NCBI RefSeq assembly: GCF_012726295.1
Contig: NZ_JABAOB010000007.1
Span: 1 to 64,000 of the forward strand
Source: Chitinophaga sp. Ak27
Lineage (GTDB): Bacteria > Bacteroidota > Bacteroidia > Chitinophagales > Chitinophagaceae
Reading direction: 5' to 3'
DNA length: 64,000 nucleotides
Position numbers and translations under genes: made by a program. The notes beneath the pieces were generated by a model. The model saw only the letters and a program-made list of their open reading frames with translations. It searched no databases and was not told the DNA's origin. The stretch's first letter is position 1. Each line of letters begins with the position of its first letter. Shown in pieces: positions 34,510 to 43,560 of the stretch.

Positions 34510-36329
34510 TGTATTCTAAAATGTGCATCATGAAAAATCTGAGGCTATATTTATCATTTATTATACTGGGAAGCGCCGCTGCTGCTTGTAACAAAGATTA
34601 CCTGGAGCGATTGCCCCAAACCAACATTGTACCTGAAGCTTTTTTTAATACCACCAAAGACCTGGAAACTTATACCAATGGCTTCTATGTGAAGGACTAT
34701 TACCAGACGGATGACATTAACTCGGATAATATTTCCAGCTACAGTGGTGGCGGTGAAATGGATCTGCTGGTGGAAAATGGCATCAATCCTACTACCGTAG
34801 GTGGATGGGACGACTGGAGTGACTTACGCAGCTTTAACTTTATGCTGGATAATGTGTCCAAAACAACCGGCGACCAGGTTACTATTAACCATTATATTGG
34901 TATTGCGCGTTTTTTCCGTGCCAGGTTTTATATGGCTAAGGTGGCCCGCTATTCTGATGTACCCTGGTATTCACATGCCTTATCTAATCTCGACTCGTCG
35001 TTGTACAAGCCACGCGATCCACGTACCCTGGTGGTAGATTCCATTATGGCTGATTTGCAGTTTGCGGTGGATAACATTAAACCAGATCAGGGAAATAATA
35101 CCCGTGTTACTAAATGGACGGCACTCGCATTGATGGCCCGTTTCGGGGTATTTGAAGGAACTTTCCGCAAGTATCACGATGAGCTGAACCTGCAGGCAAC
35201 TGCCGGTACATATTTACAAAAGGCAGCCTGGGCCTGTGAGCAGCTGATGGCTTCCGGTAAATTTAAGATTTACAATACCGGCAAAGGGGCCGCAGATTAC
35301 CGCGCGTTGTTTGCCAGTGGTTCTTTGTCCGGCAATCCTGAAATGATACAGTGGGTAGATTTCCAGCAAAGTTTAGGCCGTGGTAATAATACGCATGCCG
35401 TACTGGGGTGGACCTGGTCGCTGAGTCAAAGCCTGGTATATGCTTATCTGATGACAGATGGTACACCGTTTACTTCTACTCCGGGCTATGCTAAACAGGA
35501 TTTCGTCAGCGTTTTTTCTAACCGCGATCCACGTTTAGCCGAAACCGTAGCCTACCCGGGATTCTCTACTACCAATGATAAAAGCTATTATATTCCTAAG
35601 CCCAACCTGGGAGGATTTGATCAGCTGAAGTTTTATCCACGTGATCCGGCGCAGCGCCAGGGTTGGGGTGCAGATTACACTGCGCTTCCGCTGTTCCGCT
35701 ATGCCGAAGTTCTGCTGAACTATGCAGAGGCGAAAGCTGAGCTGGGTACGTTAACACAAACAGATATTGATAATACCGTTAATCAGCTCAGGGACCGCGT
35801 TCAAATGCCTCACCTGAACATGGGACTGGCTAATGCAGCACCCGATCCTGTACAGGCAGCGGCTTATTCGAATGTGACCGGCGCCAATAAAGGCGTATTG
35901 CTGGAAATCAGAAGAGAAAGAAGGGTAGAAACAGCCTGCGAAGGATTGCGTTTTAACGATGTTAACAGATGGAAGGCCGGTATGCGCTTCCAGGATTCCC
36001 AACAAGGCATGTATGTAGCTGCGCTGGGTGGTATCGACATGACTGGCGACGGAAAAGCGGATATCGCTATCCTGGCATCTCCTACAGATACTTCCGCATT
36101 GGCAGGTTTACCGGCAGATGTACGGGCCAGCGTCGCCAGGTTTTATCTGAAGGATAACAATGGAAAAGACAATAACTTCTACCTGGAAAGTGGCACTTCC
36201 GGCCACATTATGTTTACGCGTGATCGCGACAGCAAACGGGTATTCATAGAACCAAAATATTACTATCGCCCAATACCATTGTCACAGTTAGTATTGAATG
36301 CGAATCTCAAGCAGATTTTTGGCTGGTAA
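34509..36329 (+). CDS. SusD/RagB surface lipoprotein
   Basis: Outer-membrane lipoprotein that caps the SusC channel and binds the ligand. The start at 34509 overlaps the SusC stop; a second ATG at 34530 (MKNLRLYL) gives a cleaner lipoprotein signal with lipobox Cys in GSAAAAC. About 600 residues, with the TPR-like SusD fold signals LFRYAEVLLNYAEAKAELG and EIRRERRVETACEGLRFNDV, and a C-terminal PIPLSQLVLNANL. Co-transcribed with the STN-SusC gene. A terminator follows. Confidence 0.94.
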   Translation: MYSKMCIMKNLRLYLSFIILGSAAAACNKDYLERLPQTNIVPEAFFNTTKDLETYTNGFYVKDYYQTDDINSDNISSYSGGGEMDLLVENGINPTTVGGWDDWSDLRSFNFMLDNVSKTTGDQVTINHYIGIARFFRARFYMAKVARYSDVPWYSHALSNLDSSLYKPRDPRTLVVDSIMADLQFAVDNIKPDQGNNTRVTKWTALALMARFGVFEGTFRKYHDELNLQATAGTYLQKAAWACEQLMASGKFKIYNTGKGAADYRALFASGSLSGNPEMIQWVDFQQSLGRGNNTHAVLGWTWSLSQSLVYAYLMTDGTPFTSTPGYAKQDFVSVFSNRDPRLAETVAYPGFSTTNDKSYYIPKPNLGGFDQLKFYPRDPAQRQGWGADYTALPLFRYAEVLLNYAEAKAELGTLTQTDIDNTVNQLRDRVQMPHLNMGLANAAPDPVQAAAYSNVTGANKGVLLEIRRERRVETACEGLRFNDVNRWKAGMRFQDSQQGMYVAALGGIDMTGDGKADIAILASPTDTSALAGLPADVRASVARFYLKDNNGKDNNFYLESGTSGHIMFTRDRDSKRVFIEPKYYYRPIPLSQLVLNANLKQIFGW

Positions 36330-36363
36330 TGTTGTAGACTAATGATTTGTTGGAATGAAAAGA

Positions 36364-36393
36364 AAATGCCATCTCTTCACGGAGATGGCATTT
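36364..36393 (+). terminator. Terminator after susD of the first SusCD operon
   Basis: A perfect 12-base stem (36364-36375 with 36382-36393), a 6-base loop and a short T-rich tail, 35 bases after the susD stop. The next gene is convergent and ends at 36454. Confidence 0.8.
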
Positions 36394-36453
36394 CTTTGTC
36401 TGGTTCCGCATCCGGGCCTGTGTCGTCTACCCCATCAGGCCCAAATAGTTGAA

Positions 36454-38085
36454 TTAATAACCGTCGTTTTGTACGAGGTTAGGATTGATGCTCATTTGTC
36501 TGAATGGAATTGGAAACAGTTTGTATTTATCAGCGGATGGCTGATGATCCCACCAGGTAGCGGTGGTGAATTTGTTAAAGCGGATCAGGTCTGTACGGCG
36601 CTTTCCTTCGAAAATGAATTCGCGGCCTCTTTCTGCCAGTAATTCATCCATGGTGAGGGAATTGGTCGTATAGGCTTCTTTAGGCCAATCGGCCGGCTTA
36701 AAGGCGCGTTTTTTACAGGTGTTGATCAGGTCTACTGCTTCCTGGGTAGCTACACCGCCGGCTTTCCGCATAAGCGCTTCTGCCTTGTTGTAATAAATTT
36801 CAGTGAGGCGGTATAATACGAAGTCATTGCCCCAGTAGTTAGGATCGTCTAGTTTACCAGGCAGGTATTTCGCGAAACGCGCGCCGCTATTCTCTTCTCC
36901 ACGGGTCATGCCACCAGGTCCGGTTTCTCCTTCTGAATTTCTGCGGATCTCTTTCACAAATACCAGTGGCTTGTTGTTGTACTCTTCTGTACCCAGTACC
37001 AGGCTGTCGCCTACACTGGTGCGCAGTGCCGGATCTTTTTTCTGCGGACCAATGAGCATCCAGTTTTGTTTACGGAGGTCATTGTCTTTGAAGGCATCGT
37101 AGGCGGTGGGTATTACTACGATACCATTGTTACCATCGCGGTCTACGTTGTATACCTGGCGTTGGCGGTAGTGCCAGAAATCGCCGTTCCATCCGAAGCG
37201 GAAGTTACCGTTTCTGAAGTCGTAGGCAATCTGGAACAGGTCTTCCGGAGATGTAGCATTGGTATTGGCAAATGCACGGAAGATATCTGGTTCCAGGGCA
37301 GGAATGGAACCGCTGAGGGAGCCACCGTCACCTGCAATAATTTTATTGCAATAGGTGATACAGTCATCCCAGCGTTCGGTGCCGGACCATTCTTTGGCAT
37401 TGAGGTAAAGCTCTACCAGCATGGCATAGGCGCCTGCTTTGGTAACGCGGCCCACCATGTCGGCGGATAAAGGTTTCAGCTGTTCTACGTTGTCCTTGAT
37501 TTCTTTTTCAATAAAGGCAAATACTTCCTTCCGGGGTTTGGTTGGAGGTGTTTCCGGAATACCTACTTCGGTTACGATGGGAATATTGCCGTAGAGGTCC
37601 ATCAGTTTGAGATAGTGCCAGGCTCGGAGCACTTTCGTTTCTGCAATAATGCTGACTTTATCGGCTTCGGTCATACCAATTTTGGTAAAATCCAGTTTAG
37701 TAAAGTCGGCGATGGAGTTGTTACAGAAGCCCATTCCCCAGAACATAAGTCGCCATGGATTCCAGGCGTTGTCGTCGTTGGCGATCCAGGTATGGTTGTG
37801 CAGGCGGATCCAGTTACCGCCATCATAGCCGTGGCGGCCTTTTTGCGGCCATGCCAGCTGATCGGCTGATAATTCCTGGAGACGCCAGTAGCCGGTTTGC
37901 CCGGTAGGAGCAGCCCAGGCGTTAGCGTGCGTAAAGGGGCGTAATACGGCGGCCAGCACTTCTTCCCGGTTATGATAAAAGTTATCCGCGGTGATAACGC
38001 TGTATGGCTTTTCATCGAGCTTGGTACAGGCACTCATGCCGAGCGCCAGTAAAGCTGCACTGATATATACTTTAGTTTTTTTCAT
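36454..38085 (-). CDS. SusD/RagB surface lipoprotein
   Basis: A 543-residue SusD homologue with a lipoprotein signal (AALLALGMSACTK, lipobox Cys near residue 20). Family features include LYRLTEIYYNKAEALMRKAGG, the segment LLAERGREFIFEGKRRTDLIRF, and the C-terminal LFPIPFRQMSINPNLVQN. It lies 20 bases downstream of its susC partner on the minus strand. The glycan or peptide ligand cannot be inferred, as no hydrolase is adjacent. Confidence 0.94.
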   Translation of the reverse strand: MKKTKVYISAALLALGMSACTKLDEKPYSVITADNFYHNREEVLAAVLRPFTHANAWAAPTGQTGYWRLQELSADQLAWPQKGRHGYDGGNWIRLHNHTWIANDDNAWNPWRLMFWGMGFCNNSIADFTKLDFTKIGMTEADKVSIIAETKVLRAWHYLKLMDLYGNIPIVTEVGIPETPPTKPRKEVFAFIEKEIKDNVEQLKPLSADMVGRVTKAGAYAMLVELYLNAKEWSGTERWDDCITYCNKIIAGDGGSLSGSIPALEPDIFRAFANTNATSPEDLFQIAYDFRNGNFRFGWNGDFWHYRQRQVYNVDRDGNNGIVVIPTAYDAFKDNDLRKQNWMLIGPQKKDPALRTSVGDSLVLGTEEYNNKPLVFVKEIRRNSEGETGPGGMTRGEENSGARFAKYLPGKLDDPNYWGNDFVLYRLTEIYYNKAEALMRKAGGVATQEAVDLINTCKKRAFKPADWPKEAYTTNSLTMDELLAERGREFIFEGKRRTDLIRFNKFTTATWWDHQPSADKYKLFPIPFRQMSINPNLVQNDGY

Positions 38086-38105
38086 GCGTGTCGGTTTTAC
38101 TGCTT

Positions 38106-41075
38106 TTAGAATCCAATGTTCAATCCGATGGTATAGGAACGGGTACGTGGATAAAATCCTCTTCCATCTATACCGGAATCCAGGGCGGTATCTTCCAGTT
38201 CCGGATCCAGGCCACTGTATTTGGTAAAGGTGGCAATGTTACGGCCGCTCGCATATACGCGCAGGTTGCGGATATACTTGGTTTTCAGCTTGAAGTTATA
38301 GCCGAGGGTAATGTTATCCAGCTTCACGAAATCACCTTTTTCCAGGTAATAATCGGAAAATTGCGGATCTGCATTGATCTTGCTGTTTTTGCCGATAGCG
38401 CTGCTCAGCATATTGTTGGGCGCCCATTTCTTGTTACCGAAATACATATCCTGGAGATTGAGGATTTTGAAGCCAAACTTGCCACGGAAAAACACGCTCA
38501 GGTCAAAGTTTTTATAGTGAAAAGTGTTGTTCCAGGAAGCCATGTATTTAGGGATACCATTGCCTAATACTACTTTATCATCCTGGTTTACTTCTGAAGG
38601 AGTGCCTTTAGTGCCATCTTTTTTATAGAACAGCCAGTTACCATCATCTGTAAGACCTGCATAGCGGTAACCATAGAAGGTACCCAGCGGTCCGCCTTCC
38701 ACTACGCGGATAGCAGGGCCCAGGTTACCCGGGGAAGGAAGGTCCCCAAAATACTGTTCGGTAGCTTTGTAGATATTGTTGGAGAACGATACCATTTTAT
38801 TCCGCTGGGAGTTGAAAGTCACATCACTGTTCCATACGAAATCCCTGGTTTTTACCGGTACGGCATTAATCACTACTTCCACACCATTATTGGAAATGGT
38901 ACCTACGTTGGTAAAGATGTTGTCGACGATGTTAGGAGGCAATGCTGCTGCATAACCGAACAACAGGTCCACTGTTTTGCGGCTGTATACGTCGATAGCG
39001 CCACCCAACCTGTTTTGCAACAGGGAGAAGTCCAGACCCACGTTGAATTCTTTTTTCTTTTCCCATCTCAGGTTTGGATTCGGGTTTTTATCCGGGCCAT
39101 AGGTCTGTATCCACTTACCATATTGGAGGTAAGCACCACCGGTGCCCAGTGTGATCAGTGATTTGTAGTTGGGAATGCCCTGGTTACCGGTAATACCGTA
39201 ACCAGCACGCAGTTTCAGGTTGTTGATTACGGTAAGGTTTTGCATAAATGCTTCTTTGGAGATCACCCATCCTGCTGATACCGCAGGGAAGTTACCCCAT
39301 TTGTAGTTGGCTCCAAACCGGGAAGAACCTTCATGGCGCAGGATGGCCTGCAGCATGTATTTCTGTTTGTAGTTATAGTTCAAACGGCCGAAGAACGCGA
39401 TAAGGGTATTGTCTTCCTTAAAGCTGTTCTGGGAAGGACGTGGCAGTTTTGGATCGTTGATAGCGTTACCGGCGTTGATATTCCAGTCCTGGAAGGCATC
39501 GGTAAGGAACCCGTTGTTATCCATATCGTAGGTTTCCAGTGTTTGGTATTGATAGCTATAACCGCCCATCAGGTTGAACGTATGATCACTGTTAACGGTT
39601 TTGGTATAATCTGCGGTTGCTTCAAATGTTTTACTCAGGTCGGTATGATTACCTTTATAAGCATAACCACCACCGGAGTAATCCTGGATAGAGGAGCGTG
39701 ACAACTTACTGCGGTAGTTGCGGTCGTTCCACTCGTCGCGGAGAATGGCGCCGAAGGCAGATAGTTTCAGATCGCGGATTGGCTCCAGGGTCAGGCGGGC
39801 ATCGCCGGAGTAAGTTTTCTGATCGCGGTCATACAGTTCCTGCTGTAAGCGGGCCAGCGGGTTATAGTTATTGTACCCGTTGGTTTCGATAAATTTCCCA
39901 TTGGCATCATAAATAGGAGCGGTAGGATTGCGTTGTACGGCCTGTTCGAAGTCCGCGCCGTTGCCGCCTGCTTTATCGCCGCTGTTACCACCATTGAGAT
40001 TGGCTTTGTTGAAGTTGGTAGCCAGGTTCATGGCGAGGGTCAGTTTACCCTGTAATCCTGTTTGATTTACGTTTACCCTGCCACCATATTGTTTACGGCC
40101 GTTTTCTATGGCAATACCATTGGCATCGCTGTAGTAGAGGGAGGCTCTGTAATTGCTGTTGGCGGTACCGCCTGAAGCGGCGAAGTTGTGATAATGGCTA
40201 AGGTTGTTTTTATCCAGCAGCAGGTCGTACATATCAACATCGGCGCCCTGGTTGTTGCTGGCTCCGGCTACTTTTACGTAGTCGGCAGCGCTGAGCATGT
40301 GAGGTCTTTTGGCTACGCCTTCACGTTGCAGGTAAGTAGAGTAGGTATACTGCGGATCGCCGGCTTTCCCTTTTTTGGTGGTGATGAGGATTACGCCGTT
40401 GTTACCGCGGGTACCATATATAGCTGCTGCGGCACCATCTTTCAGTACGTCGAAGCTGGCGATGTCATCTTGCTGCAGCAGGTCGAGGTTGCCGCCGGGA
40501 ATACCGTCAATAACGATCAGGGGGCTCATGTTGCCGGAGATGGAGCTGATACCTCTGATTTGGATGGAGGCGCCACTGTTAGGGTTGTTACCCTGTGTTC
40601 TGGTAACAGATAAGCCGGCCACTTTACCCTGGATAAGGTCCATCGGTGAGCGGGAGCCGCCCTGGTTAAAGCTTTCAGGCTTTACGGTGGCTACGGAGGT
40701 AGTTACCTCATTTCTTTTTTGTGTACCATAACCTACCACTACGATGTCTTGTAATGATTTAACGGCAGCAGTAAGTTTAATAAGCATAGGTGCGCCTTTG
40801 CTGGCAGGAACTTCTTGTGGCTGATATCCCACGAAGGAAAAAATCAGGACGCTGTTTTCCGGCGCCTGCAGAGAAAAGGTACCATCTGCTTTGGTAACCG
40901 TACCGGTACTGGTATTTTTTACCTGGACGGAAACTCCCGGAATGACGGATTGGTCGCTACCGTCCATTACCTTTCCGGTTACAGTTCTGCTCTGGGAAGA
41001 GGCGAACAGCGAAAGGAGCATCAGGACAGTAGCGGCAATACTCGTCCGAGCCCAAAACGTGGATCGTTTGTGCAT
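38106..41075 (-). CDS. SusC/RagA TonB-linked outer-membrane protein
   Basis: TonB-dependent transporter partner of the SusD gene just downstream. I start it at MHKRSTFWART (41075), two codons inside the longest frame. About 989 residues: signal peptide, carboxypeptidase-regulatory-like domain starting RTVTGKVMDGSDQ, plug with DIVVVGYGTQKR and LKDGAAAAIYGTRGNNGVI, and a barrel ending in IGLNIGF. It lacks the STN domain, so it is a transporter without the FecR signalling branch. Three CGATTTAGC motifs lie upstream. Confidence 0.94.
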   Translation of the reverse strand: MHKRSTFWARTSIAATVLMLLSLFASSQSRTVTGKVMDGSDQSVIPGVSVQVKNTSTGTVTKADGTFSLQAPENSVLIFSFVGYQPQEVPASKGAPMLIKLTAAVKSLQDIVVVGYGTQKRNEVTTSVATVKPESFNQGGSRSPMDLIQGKVAGLSVTRTQGNNPNSGASIQIRGISSISGNMSPLIVIDGIPGGNLDLLQQDDIASFDVLKDGAAAAIYGTRGNNGVILITTKKGKAGDPQYTYSTYLQREGVAKRPHMLSAADYVKVAGASNNQGADVDMYDLLLDKNNLSHYHNFAASGGTANSNYRASLYYSDANGIAIENGRKQYGGRVNVNQTGLQGKLTLAMNLATNFNKANLNGGNSGDKAGGNGADFEQAVQRNPTAPIYDANGKFIETNGYNNYNPLARLQQELYDRDQKTYSGDARLTLEPIRDLKLSAFGAILRDEWNDRNYRSKLSRSSIQDYSGGGYAYKGNHTDLSKTFEATADYTKTVNSDHTFNLMGGYSYQYQTLETYDMDNNGFLTDAFQDWNINAGNAINDPKLPRPSQNSFKEDNTLIAFFGRLNYNYKQKYMLQAILRHEGSSRFGANYKWGNFPAVSAGWVISKEAFMQNLTVINNLKLRAGYGITGNQGIPNYKSLITLGTGGAYLQYGKWIQTYGPDKNPNPNLRWEKKKEFNVGLDFSLLQNRLGGAIDVYSRKTVDLLFGYAAALPPNIVDNIFTNVGTISNNGVEVVINAVPVKTRDFVWNSDVTFNSQRNKMVSFSNNIYKATEQYFGDLPSPGNLGPAIRVVEGGPLGTFYGYRYAGLTDDGNWLFYKKDGTKGTPSEVNQDDKVVLGNGIPKYMASWNNTFHYKNFDLSVFFRGKFGFKILNLQDMYFGNKKWAPNNMLSSAIGKNSKINADPQFSDYYLEKGDFVKLDNITLGYNFKLKTKYIRNLRVYASGRNIATFTKYSGLDPELEDTALDSGIDGRGFYPRTRSYTIGLNIGF

Positions 41076-41081
41076 ATACAT

Positions 41082-41721
41082 TTATTGATATTGGTTAATA
41101 AAGATGCCTGTCTGAATTATTGAAAAAACGATTTAGCAATAAGGGTACAGGCTGTTTCTTAGAATTTGAGTTACGTTTTTTTAATTGTTTTAGAATAGTG
41201 CAAATACCTCCATAGGAGGCAGTAACCTGGTTTCCATTCAGGTTTACATGGTTCCTCTAATGATGTAGCATAAGTAAAAATCACTGGTCGCTTATAGTAC
41301 CTTCCTTATAATACTATATCGATTTAGCTAACAACGAGAATAACAAGTTTATTTTTTTAATACAGCACCGGAATATGCTTTATACACCTTTTAGTTTTTT
41401 CGTTCATACGCGGTATCTCCTATCACTATTTGTTAACGATCATTTTACTGTCATTAAAAAATCGATTTAGCAAATATGGTCAAAAAAAAGATTCATGGGA
41501 ATCTCTGGTTTGAATAACAAGTTAATTAACGGACACAATTTCTCTAACTCAGGAATAAAAGTAATACTTATTTGCATTAAATGAAATCATTTTTAACATT
41601 TTTTTCTGAATGTCGCAGTGAGAGGAAGGAATGAAAAAAGAAGCCCTCAGCAGCAAGCTGCCGAAGGCCTTGTTTTACAGGATAATTTATTCGTTTATGC
41701 CTTCCGGTGGGAGGAAAGGAG
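41082..41721. other. Intergenic region upstream of the second SusC, with repeated CGATTTAGC motif
   Basis: No gene is supported here. The region holds three same-direction copies of CGATTTAGC at 41129-41137, 41320-41328 and 41463-41471, each followed by A/T-rich sequence; on the minus strand they read GCTAAATCG. A short palindrome AGATTCATGGGAATCT lies at 41489-41504. The layout suggests regulator binding sites for the minus-strand susC. The terminator of the next gene is at its far end. Confidence 0.6.
41634..41668 (-). terminator. Terminator of the YiaA-like gene
   Basis: A 12-base stem with two mismatches (41643-41654 with 41657-41668), followed on the minus strand by a T-rich run (complement of 41635-41642). 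It lies about 55 bases past the stop codon. Confidence 0.65.
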
Positions 41722-42138
41722 CTAAATAGTTTCCCTGGACACGTCGGCTGCTTTAGCCGCCTGTGTATCCCGGGTATTTTTTTGTACGGTAATAGCACCG
41801 AAAACACTGAGTAGAAATGCGAACGCATAAAACCCTTTTTCACTGGGAGCCAGCGTAGCATTCCATAGACCCACGGTCAACAGCAAAATGGTGAGGAGCA
41901 TAGATACCCAGCTCAGTCCATAATAAATATCAGTAACAGGAATGCCCTCGATTTTATCTCTCACACATTTCTGCACAGATACGGCGGAAAACAATCCGTA
42001 CATCAATACGGTGAAGTAATATCCTTTTTCATTCAGTTGCATGGTGGCATTCCAAAGACCAATAACAAAGCCCAGAATACCTGCTAGTACAGCCACCCAG
42101 GAGGCAGCAATAAATGCCATTGATGGTTTTTGCTTCAT
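41722..42138 (-). CDS. YiaA/YiaB-family inner-membrane protein
   Basis: A 138-residue protein made of two similar halves, each with two membrane helices: AASWVAVLAGILGFVIGLWN then NEKGYYFTVLMYGLFSAVSVQK, and LSWVSMLLTILLLTVGLWNA then SEKGFYAFAFLLSVFGAITV. The repeated GLWNA...L.EKG(Y/F)Y and SVQK/TVQK motifs fit the YiaA/YiaB family. The function of the family is not known. A short charged tail ends the protein. It is transcribed alone, with a terminator. Confidence 0.85.
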   Translation of the reverse strand: MKQKPSMAFIAASWVAVLAGILGFVIGLWNATMQLNEKGYYFTVLMYGLFSAVSVQKCVRDKIEGIPVTDIYYGLSWVSMLLTILLLTVGLWNATLAPSEKGFYAFAFLLSVFGAITVQKNTRDTQAAKAADVSRETI

Positions 42139-42253
42139 AGATTGATTTACTTTTTATTGTTGGGATTAGGTTTGATGGCTAACAAAAGTGCGCTTTTAGC
42201 ATATTGGTGGCCTGTTGTAATAATACTAATTTATTTGATGATCCGCTATATGG

Positions 42254-42288
42254 GAAAAAAAAAGTCCTGAACAGTGTGTCCAGGACTT
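42254..42288 (-). terminator. Terminator of the initiator tRNA gene
   Basis: On the minus strand an 8-base stem (42281-42288 with 42262-42269) and an 11-base loop are followed by a run of nine T. It starts 11 bases after the tRNA 3' end. Confidence 0.85.
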
Positions 42289-42298
42289 CCATAATTTG

Positions 42299-42370
<72 letters not shown>

Positions 42371-42379
42371 ATGTGGTTG

Positions 42380-42409
42380 CAAATGTAGGTAAATAATTTA
42401 AACTACAAA
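42380..42409 (-). promoter_or_regulatory. Promoter of the initiator tRNA gene
   Basis: On the minus strand TTTG (42406-42409), 18 bases, then TACATTTG (42380-42387), a full match to the Bacteroidota consensus in both sequence and spacing. It ends 9 bases before the mature tRNA 5' end. Confidence 0.82.
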
Positions 42410-42650
42410 ATTTAACGATTAATTTTTTTGAGTACTGACGAGCATTTCACGGGAATTGTGATCATATTGTCTAAACAACAATCCTGTGTAATGTATTGCT
42501 GTACAGTGTTTCAAGGTAGTTGCTGTGAGATGGGATTTTTGATGAATTGCAGCAGAAAAAAATATTTTCTGGTGGTTGCTAAAAGTGGATCGCCGCTTTT
42601 GACAGCTACAAACCGCTATCAGTAAAAAAATCCGGGTACCTGCAAGGCAT

Positions 42651-42684
42651 CCGGGTAGATAACGGCATACCGTTATCTACCCGG
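42651..42684 (-). terminator. Hairpin after the NIPSNAP gene
   Basis: A perfect 15-base stem (42651-42665 with 42670-42684) with a 4-base loop, just after the stop codon. The ATCCGGGTA part of the left arm also occurs as a direct repeat at 42630, followed on the minus strand by a T-run, so two alternative folds are possible. Confidence 0.75.
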
Positions 42685-42692
42685 AAAAAAAA

Positions 42693-43460
42693 TTATATAT
42701 CGGAATAATTGACAGGTCTCAAAAAGAGGATATCTGATTTGGATACGTTGTGACTATATTCTTCCAGGGCAGACAGGCTTTTCCACCTGGGATCGGCGCT
42801 AAATGCCTTCCAGTGTGCGTCCCGGTCTTCTTTGCTATTAAAGGTGGTCATATACATAAGGTTGGGCATCCGGGGGCCGGAAATAACCGATGCATAAAAT
42901 ACGGCATGGAAACCCAGGCTTTTGAAAATGCCAATTTCGTCGCCCGTATTAAACATTTTTACCTTGTTAATATGGTATTTTTCAGATGGGCTTTCATAAC
43001 TGCGTAGTTCGTATACCCGTTCGCTTTTGGGCGCAGACAGAACAGGTGCTTCCATAATGGGCATCCCAGGAAATGCCTGCAATAGAATAGATTCTATACG
43101 GGCAAAGGGAATATTATTCCAGGGTGCATCCGTATAGGCCTGGCTGTTAGCTGACAGCAATTTATCTGCCTGCAGGGTTTTATCGAGGTTTACGAATTGT
43201 TCCATCGATTGAAATGGAATGAATACATAGATCCGGATATCTGCGGTATCGGGCGTAACGGGTTTGAAAACGCCCGCCTGTTTGATACCTGCCCGGTGCA
43301 ATGCCGGCAGGAAAGCCTTTTCCAGGTAATTGTCTACCAATGCCTCCTGGGAAGTAGTGGTAAGATGATAGATCTTGATCTGGTAGAATTGCCGCTCTTT
43401 TGCAAAAAGTGCAGTGCTGCAAAACAACAGGAATGCCAATAAAAAGGTGGAATTTCTCAT
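42693..43460 (-). CDS. NIPSNAP-family protein, exported
   Basis: A 255-residue protein with two ferredoxin-like NIPSNAP domains. I start it at MRNSTFLLAFLLFCS (43460), which yields a clear signal peptide cleaved near ALFAKER. The first domain begins FYQIKIYHLTTTSQEALVDNYL and the second ERVYELRSYESPSEKYHINKV; both show the dimeric alpha-beta barrel pattern. The second ends with HWKAFSADPRWKSL, typical of the family. The enzymatic role is unknown. Divergent from the SUFU-domain gene. Confidence 0.87.
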   Translation of the reverse strand: MRNSTFLLAFLLFCSTALFAKERQFYQIKIYHLTTTSQEALVDNYLEKAFLPALHRAGIKQAGVFKPVTPDTADIRIYVFIPFQSMEQFVNLDKTLQADKLLSANSQAYTDAPWNNIPFARIESILLQAFPGMPIMEAPVLSAPKSERVYELRSYESPSEKYHINKVKMFNTGDEIGIFKSLGFHAVFYASVISGPRMPNLMYMTTFNSKEDRDAHWKAFSADPRWKSLSALEEYSHNVSKSDILFLRPVNYSDI

Positions 43461-43531
43461 AATAAAATGAATTGTATAATTGACAAAATACTGCAAATAA
43501 ATCAGGATTTATAGTACTGGGTTGAATGCAC

Positions 43532-43539
43532 TAAATTTG
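43532..43539 (+). promoter_or_regulatory. Probable -7 promoter element of the SUFU-domain gene
   Basis: TAAATTTG matches TAnnTTTG, 21 bases before the ATG. TTTA at 43508-43511 lies 20 bases upstream and could serve as a weak -33 element. Confidence 0.5.
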
Positions 43540-43560
43540 AAGGATCTAAAAATGTAATTT

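Larger units (their letters stand above)
42371..42692. other. Intergenic region between tRNA-fMet and the NIPSNAP gene
   Basis: Holds the tRNA promoter (42380-42409) and the NIPSNAP terminator hairpin (42651-42684). Between them I see no supported gene; a 65-codon open frame on the plus strand has a Cys-rich, unconvincing product. Confidence 0.6.

Noticed and set aside
36355..36642. 95-codon plus-strand open frame after the first susD
   Set aside because: It begins in the terminator hairpin and continues antisense to the second susD gene; not a credible protein.
41577..41861. Open frame of 94 codons on the minus strand before the YiaA-like stop
   Set aside because: It overlaps the 3' end of the well-supported YiaA-like gene in another frame, runs through that gene's terminator, and gives no recognisable protein.
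42428..42625. 65-codon plus-strand open frame between the tRNA and NIPSNAP genes
   Set aside because: Non-ATG start, Cys-rich low-quality product and no context; probably chance.
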